From: Alligator mississippiensis | Taxonomy: Eukaryota > Chordata > Crocodylia > Alligatoridae | Assembly: GCF_030867095.1 (NCBI RefSeq) | Contig: NC_081826.1 | Span: 38,604,001 to 38,668,000 of the forward strand | Reading direction: 5' to 3' | DNA: 64,000 bases | Shown here: positions 58,791-64,000 of the stretch, in pieces | Layout of the letters: every line of letters begins with the position of its first letter | Position numbering within the stretch: position 1 is the stretch's first letter | Made by a program: the position numbers and the translations under genes | Notes under the pieces: generated by a model | Database searches by the model: none | What the model was told of the DNA's origin: nothing | What the model saw: the letters and a program-made list of their open reading frames with translations, nothing else

Positions 58791-61289
58791 GGGTGTCCAA
58801 CCCAAGACAGCCAGCTGCCTGATTTTCAGAAGTGGTGAGGACTCACAGCTTTTGGACCCAGGACATGCTACATGGATGCAAAGCCAAGCTCACAGTTGTT
58901 CAAGTTGAGAATTTCAGGTGACAGTTCTGGCCTTAATGTCTCTGTGTATCTGTTCCCCACCCCTAAAATAGAGAAAATATTTTCCCCGCAGGAATATTGT
59001 GAAAATGAATTTATTACTGTTTGTGAAACACTTATGGGTTTTTCCTGTGGTGGTCCCCTAAGGAAGGTAAATAGTTCTATATTCAGTGCACGCTTTGGTA
59101 TGCAGTATATAAAGTGTAGGACCACATAATGAATGATGAAGGAAAAAAGAAAAGCCACCTGTTTAATGAGAACAATTCATCCTGTGCATTGATTGAAGTT
59201 GTGGAATCCCCTGGAAAATACAGTATGTAAATTAAGATTGTAGCAAAATGCATGTGCACAGGAGTCTGGATCATTTACAAAGTCAACTTTTAATTCTGGT
59301 ATCCTTTAACTTTTAAGTACTGGACCTATGCATTGTTAATGTTTAACAGGTTTTGTATGGGAGTATTAGTGTATACCTATGAGACCTGTTACAAGTGTTT
59401 TGATATGTAGACACATGAACATGCATGAATATGTATGTGCTAAAGAGATGAGTATGTGTTATAATTAAACATGTTACAGGAAATATCTGCTTCCGCAATA
59501 AAATTGCTTTTTAAGTAGTTATGCTTAAGTAGTTGAGAGGATCTGGCTGAAACAGCCTATCCTATTATCAGATGGTCTTTTTACTAGGGAGGGGATTAGC
59601 AGTCCTGCTTTCTTGGTGAGGCTCGCTATCCCAACTGTAAGAGGTTGGAAATGACTTTCTTAGGAGAGTGGTTTCAGGATGAGAAATTCTGACATAGAAA
59701 CCCATGGACAAGCCAAAACTTGATCTGAATTTTTTTTGTTTTAATAAGCCAAATCCAAGAAAGGGATTACAGTTTTGCCATTTGTTTTAGAGCAGGCTGA
59801 AAGAGGCATCTATTTATATAATAACATGAGTGGATTATTCAACTGGTGCTCCTTTCTTCTCTGTATTCTTACCTTATGAGCAGTCTGACATCAAGTACCT
59901 CTATTTTTCCTCCTTTAACTCCCTGATCAAATCATTTGTATGCTGCAGAATCACTGGTGATGCTGTATCAATGGTTTATGGGCTAACAATGCCATTTATG
60001 TATAGACTAGCTGGTAATAGTAGATTTGTGACCTTAGAGGTAGTTTATCATTCACCCCACCCATTTCCTCTCTCTCCCCCTCTCTCTCCTTTTCCCCCTC
60101 CCCTTTTCTTTCCCCTTGTCCCATGAACAGTACAATTGTTACATGGGATTGTGACATCAGTGGTAAGTGAATGTGCAGCTGTTCGTAAATGAATGTCATA
60201 TAGACAGTATGGGGATTGTATCAAGGCACTCAAAGCTTATTACATTTTAAGAGCTGTCTGGCTGGCTAATTCTTCTGTATTTTCTGCCATATTTAACTGG
60301 GGAAAAGTCACTGCTCTAGCTGATACTGTATTGCGTTCTTAATACAAATGTGGGGCTGATCTGAACTATTCTACTTATATCTAAATTTAAGCCAAGTTTT
60401 AAACTGGGAAACCTTTTTTGTGCAATTTAACTCCTGGTATTTTTTTCACAATATTAACCTTCCTCAGAATTATTTTAAAAGCTTCACTCAGCATACATTA
60501 TAAGTTGTTGGTATTGGCAAACAATGAAAGTCTTAAGAGCTAGGGTAATGAGACTGTGACATCAGAGTTAACTTGGCAGATCATTATCCTAGTTTATTTG
60601 CATTAACATACACACACTGCACTTGTCCTGGTTAAAATCAAGGTATTTTTGGTTTGTCTCGCACTTTATATCCCTTGTCATGGCTATCACAGCCATGGCA
60701 CAAAGCTTCCTGACAGCCACAAAAGTGACTTTTTGTTTCACTGGGTAATAACTGTATCTTTGCCCTTTCTATGAAGCGTGCTTTTAGCAAAATACTTTAC
60801 TGTTTGATCCAGTTTGAAAGAGTGAAGTAGCACTGAATTATACCTCCAATAAATTTGCAATGTCTGAATACTTTTCTTCATTAAAACTGTTTTGGAGTAA
60901 AACATTTTAACCAATAGTATTGCAAACCATAAATTAAAAAGGTTAGAGAGAAAGAGGAAGGGAGATCAGATAATAGGATAAAGTTGAGAATGAGGATGAT
61001 GATGATTTATCTAATGATACTACCCACAAATTGAAAGACAGAGAAGAATTTTGAAAAAAGGAAAGGCAGACCATAATAAACAAGAACATATATTAGCACA
61101 AAGATTTTTAAAATAGAGGTGTCAGAATAATTATTTAAAAAATAGGTCTAGAAAAGGACCTTTGGTACCTTATCTGATTCAAGTTTTTACTTTGAGGCAG
61201 GATTGTCCCCATCTAAGCCATTCCAGATAAAAGTTTGGATAACCTACACTTAAATTTCCAGTAATGGAAATTCCACAACCTTTCTAGAT
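58791..61289. other. Non-coding stretch with a pyrimidine tract
   Basis: A C/T-rich tract lies at 60066-60120. Otherwise ordinary AT-rich sequence without supported exons. Confidence 0.45.
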
Positions 61290-61539
61290 CAATGGTGCCC
61301 AGCCTTCTGGGCCCATAGGCCAGGTGAGTGATGTGGGGTCAGTCCATGAACTGGATCCAGTCTTTGGGCCAGATCCAGTGCATAGAGCTATGTCATCTGG
61401 CCTGTAGGGCTTGAAAATTTGGTGGCAGGGGAGTGATAGCAGTGTTAATTGCCACCACTCCTCCATCACCAAATTTCTAGACCTGTGAGGAGCCCTGCAG
61501 GCCAGATCTGGTCTTTGGGCTGGAGGTTGAGCACCACTG
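61290..61539. mobile_element. hAT MITE
   Basis: CAATGGTGCCCAGCC and GGTTGAGCACCACTG are inverted ends. Flanks ttctagat (61282-61289) and ctctaggt (61540-61547) share six of eight bases. The inner part is itself symmetrical (CCAGATCCAGTG against GGCCAGATCTGG). No transposase. Confidence 0.8.
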
Positions 61540-61803
61540 CTCTAGGTCATCTACTTCAAAGTTAGAAAGCTATTCCTAATATGTAACTTTAAAAGTATAA
61601 TGTTTTATTGCAGAAGCAGATGTTGCCTCTTCGGGGGGGGGGAGTTATCTTAGCCAGAACGTGTCCCGGCATAGTTGATCCACTTCATTGGCATCTACAG
61701 CTGTCACCCAAGACCACTGTCCCAAGGGGTCAGGTCCATGCCACTCCTGGGGCTTCAGGGAGCCTATTGCTATGGGATACCAGCCTGCAGGGGGGATTAA
61801 GGC

Positions 61804-62122
61804 TGCTTGCAGATGTTTAAAAAACAAACAAAAAACCCCAGTGCTTTATAGGAAGCAGCAGCACATTAATTGGACCCAGCTCCACAGTGTCTGTAAAGAT
61901 CAGGTGCTTCAGTGGAGTTTTTGGTGCTTTAGCTAAAGCAGCCTGATTCAATCCACTATTAAATCAAAGCGCCAAAAAAGCCCCACTAAAGCACCCAATC
62001 TTTATAGAGGTTGGCTGAGCTGGGTCCAAGGCACTGCCTCTTGTGAGCATGTGCAGGGCTTGGCACAGGAACATGCCAAGTTTTAAAGTAAAGTGCCATT
62101 TTTTTTCAATGTCTGCAAGCAC
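61804..62122. repeat. Palindromic repeat related to the 10.4-kb fold-back core
   Basis: Starts TGCTTGCAGATGTTTAAAAA and ends with its worn complement. The halves pair through GTAAAGATCAGGTGCTTCAG and CACTAAAGCACCCAATCTTT. The right half, inverted, matches 10395-10590. No coding content. Confidence 0.65.
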
Positions 62123-62390
62123 CATGTCTGCAGAGGGGAGAAACCTCATGGAGGTTTCTTTCTCTCTGTGCTTTCAGATGGTGTTCTGACCCAGGGCGTG
62201 GCAGTGTGAAATGCACACTCCAGGAATCTCTTTGTAGTGGATTCCTGGGGTACATTTCATGCTTCTACACCTGCTTCTGCAAGTGGGGGAGCCCTCGGAG
62301 GTTCCCCCACTTGCAGATGCACACCCCAAGAATCCCCTTGCAGGATCAGGCTCTTTCACACCTTCAGCCCATCACTACTTGTCCTTTTCC

Positions 62391-62654
62391 CTGGCGCCTG
62401 GGCTCTCCGCAGCCCCTCGAGCCACGCCCTTGCTGGCGCCTGGGCTCTCCGCAGCCCCTCGAGCCGCGCCCTTGCTGGCGCCTGGGCTCTCCGCAGCCCC
62501 TCGAGCCGCGCCCTTGCTGGCGCCTGGGCTCTCCGCAGCCCCTCGAGCCGCGCCCTTGCTGGCGCCTGGGCTCTCCGCAGCCCCTCCAGCCGCGCCCTTG
62601 CTGGTGCCTGGGCTCTCCGCAGCCCCTCCAGCTGCGCCCTCACTGGCGCCTGGG
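62391..62654 (+). repeat. 42-bp minisatellite, six units plus partial
   Basis: Units of 42 bp start at 62391, 62433, 62475, 62517, 62559 and 62601, each CTGGCGCCTGGGCTCTCCGC then AGCCCCTCGAGCC.CGCCCTTG, with the later ones changing CTCGAG to CTCCAG. The length is divisible by three, so all frames stay open and give 14-residue repeats on both strands; there is no evidence that this is translated. Confidence 0.95.
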
Positions 62655-62730
62655 TCTGTGCCCCCCCAAATACCGCGCCCTCTCTGGCACCGGGGTCTGC
62701 ACGCCCAAATGCTGCACCCTCTCTGGCACT
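62655..62730 (+). repeat. 39-bp minisatellite, about two units
   Basis: TCTGTGCCCCCCCAAATACC and TCTGCACGCCCAAATGCTGC start related units that end CCCTCTCTGGCACC. They directly follow the 42-bp array, the same order (inverted) as at 63.2-63.5 kb. Confidence 0.85.
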
Positions 62731-63194
62731 AGAGAGCCCTAGCAGTCAGTTGGGAGCCCCAGCCGCTGGTTACTAGGGCAGCCAGGACGAGATAGTTAGC
62801 CCACACCTCCCAGCAGTCAGCTGACCAGAAGGGGCAGGGCCTGGCTCATCTATAAACCCCCAGGGCTGAGGCCAGGAAGGCAGTTCCCTGCTAGCAGCCA
62901 GAGGGGAAGGAGCTTCCAGGGAGGAAGTGCTCAGTGATGCTGCAGGTGCCTGGTATGCTGCACGTAGGACTAAGGGTGCTCCATGAGCTCCACGGGTACC
63001 CTTGCCTAGTAGACGCTTAGTGCCAGGGATGAAATCTGATTCTTTTAAAGGGTCAGAGCACGCTCTGATCTTGTATTATGTTGTAGCCCAGGGACTTATG
63101 TTTTGTTTGCTGTTGTATAACACTGGTGGCTTGGGTGAGGCTATTTGGAGAAGGAGGAGGCCTCATTGGGGGGCCCACTGCAGCGTGGGGACCC

Positions 63195-63505
63195 CGGTGC
63201 CAGAGAGGCATTGGGGCGCACAGACCCTGGTGCCAGAGAGGGTGCGGCATTGGGGCGCACAGACCCCAGTGCCAGAGAGGATGCGGCATTTGGGCGTGCA
63301 GACCCCGGCACCAGAGAGGGTGCAGCATTTGGGCGTGCAGACCCCGGCGCCAGAGAGGGTGCAGTATTTGGGGGGGCACAGACCCAGGCGCCAGCAAGGG
63401 CGCAGCTGGAGGGGCTGCGGAGAGCCCAGGCGCCAGCAAGGGCGTGGCTGGAGGGGCTGCGGAGAGCCCAGGCACCAGCAGGGGCGCGGCTCAGGCTGCA
63501 GAGAG
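63195..63505 (-). repeat. Inverted counterpart of the 39/42-bp arrays
   Basis: On the minus strand the order is 42-bp units (about 2.7 copies, 63385-63505) then about five 39-bp units (63195-63384), matching 62391-62730 in reverse. The two arrays form a large inverted repeat around about 460 bp. Copy numbers differ between arms (six against fewer than three; two against five). Confidence 0.9.
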
Positions 63506-64000
63506 CCCGGAGAGAGGACAAGGAGGCCAAATCACAGCAAAGCCTAGACAGGACAACGTCCGTGCTATCTGGAAGGCTTGGGGCGTGGTAAAGGGGCGGT
63601 TGGAGCCACGCATATAGCCCATAAGGCTGGGGTGTCCCAAGTCATCTATTTTGCAACAGGACCCTCGAGGTTCAGGGAAGTTCATCAGGACCGTGCCCAA
63701 GTAGACTTAAAGGCAGCCTCCCTACTTGGTACAATTACATCAAGACATGGTGGACGAGAATAGAGGGTGCCCAGCGGGCCAAATTGGCACGGTTGAGGGG
63801 GCCTAGGGGTAACACGGCCATCCTTGAGGACCCCATCCCATGGCGGCCAGTTTCAGCCATGTGTGGCACCAATTGTTCATGACTTCTTCATTAACCACAA
63901 TGAGAAATTTGAAAAATCTTGAGTTAAGTCTCTTTTACAGAATCCAGTACTTCTGGTACTGTAGATGGAGAGAATACTGAGCATTTAGGCCAGCTTTGGC
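63506..64000. other. Unassigned end of window, possible LTR-element leader
   Basis: Read on the minus strand, ...CATGAACA (near 63873-63880) followed by ATT and TGGTGCCACACATGG would fit an LTR end and tRNA primer-binding site, with the LTR running past the window edge. This is weak and cannot be checked without downstream sequence. Confidence 0.25.

Noticed and set aside
62206..63617. Repeat proteins of about 180 residues on both strands
   Set aside because: Minisatellite units are multiples of three, so every frame is open. No promoter, splice site or conserved flank supports translation.
1..64000. CRISPR arrays, bacterial-style operons, tRNA and rRNA genes
   Set aside because: Tandem repeats present lack regular unique spacers; the B-box-like word near 56508 has no matching tRNA fold; no Shine-Dalgarno-led gene runs occur.

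Overview
This window looks like vertebrate nuclear DNA from a sauropsid, most likely a crocodilian, with a turtle as the main alternative. The case rests on repeat content: at least eight CR1-type LINE pieces of several ages, a degraded Jockey/L2-like LINE, hAT and PIF/Harbinger MITEs, a solo retroviral-type LTR, long poly-C tracts and very little coding sequence. There is no bacterial-style gene packing, no operon, no tRNA or rRNA gene and no CRISPR array. The species call is an inference.

The one strong host-gene signal is a CpG island at about 21.70-22.64 kb with tandem GC boxes. A probable first exon runs into a good splice donor at 22145. A candidate second exon (24541-24656) has a long pyrimidine tract and acceptor before it, an in-frame stop upstream of a well-placed ATG, an open frame up to a donor, and a stop just inside the intron. 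I do not recognise the 22-residue N-terminus. The remaining 39 kb would then be intron of this plus-strand gene, or intergenic.

Layout. 0-21.4 kb: AT-rich non-coding DNA with a Charlie-like hAT (3991-4310), a solo LTR with 5-bp target duplications (5736-6614), a fold-back element with 15-bp duplications (9364-9628), a second fold-back (10278-10703), and CR1 pieces at 8.9, 11.4, 15.1, 19.6 and 20.7 kb. 21.4-24.7 kb: the promoter and exons. 27.6-33.5 kb: two Harbinger-like MITEs, a minus-strand degraded coding tract (29.06-30.27 kb, probably a processed pseudogene) and a minus-strand CR1 (31.19-32.95 kb). 37.3-43.0 kb: nested repeats, comprising a Helitron-like element, an inverted repeat around a hAT-like element, and a LINE reverse transcriptase split by a 1.6-kb hAT that itself holds a ~245-bp hairpin. 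45.4-48.1 kb: the most complete CR1. 49-64 kb: more MITEs, two unusual palindromic structures and an inverted minisatellite pair (62.4-63.5 kb).

No intact multi-gene system is visible. The main interest is in mobile-element biology: nested insertions dated by target duplications, two CR1 copies lacking the canonical catalytic FADD, large fold-backs, and an unidentified pseudogene. Element boundaries were read by eye from terminal repeats and target duplications; family names are judgments from recalled motifs, not database matches.
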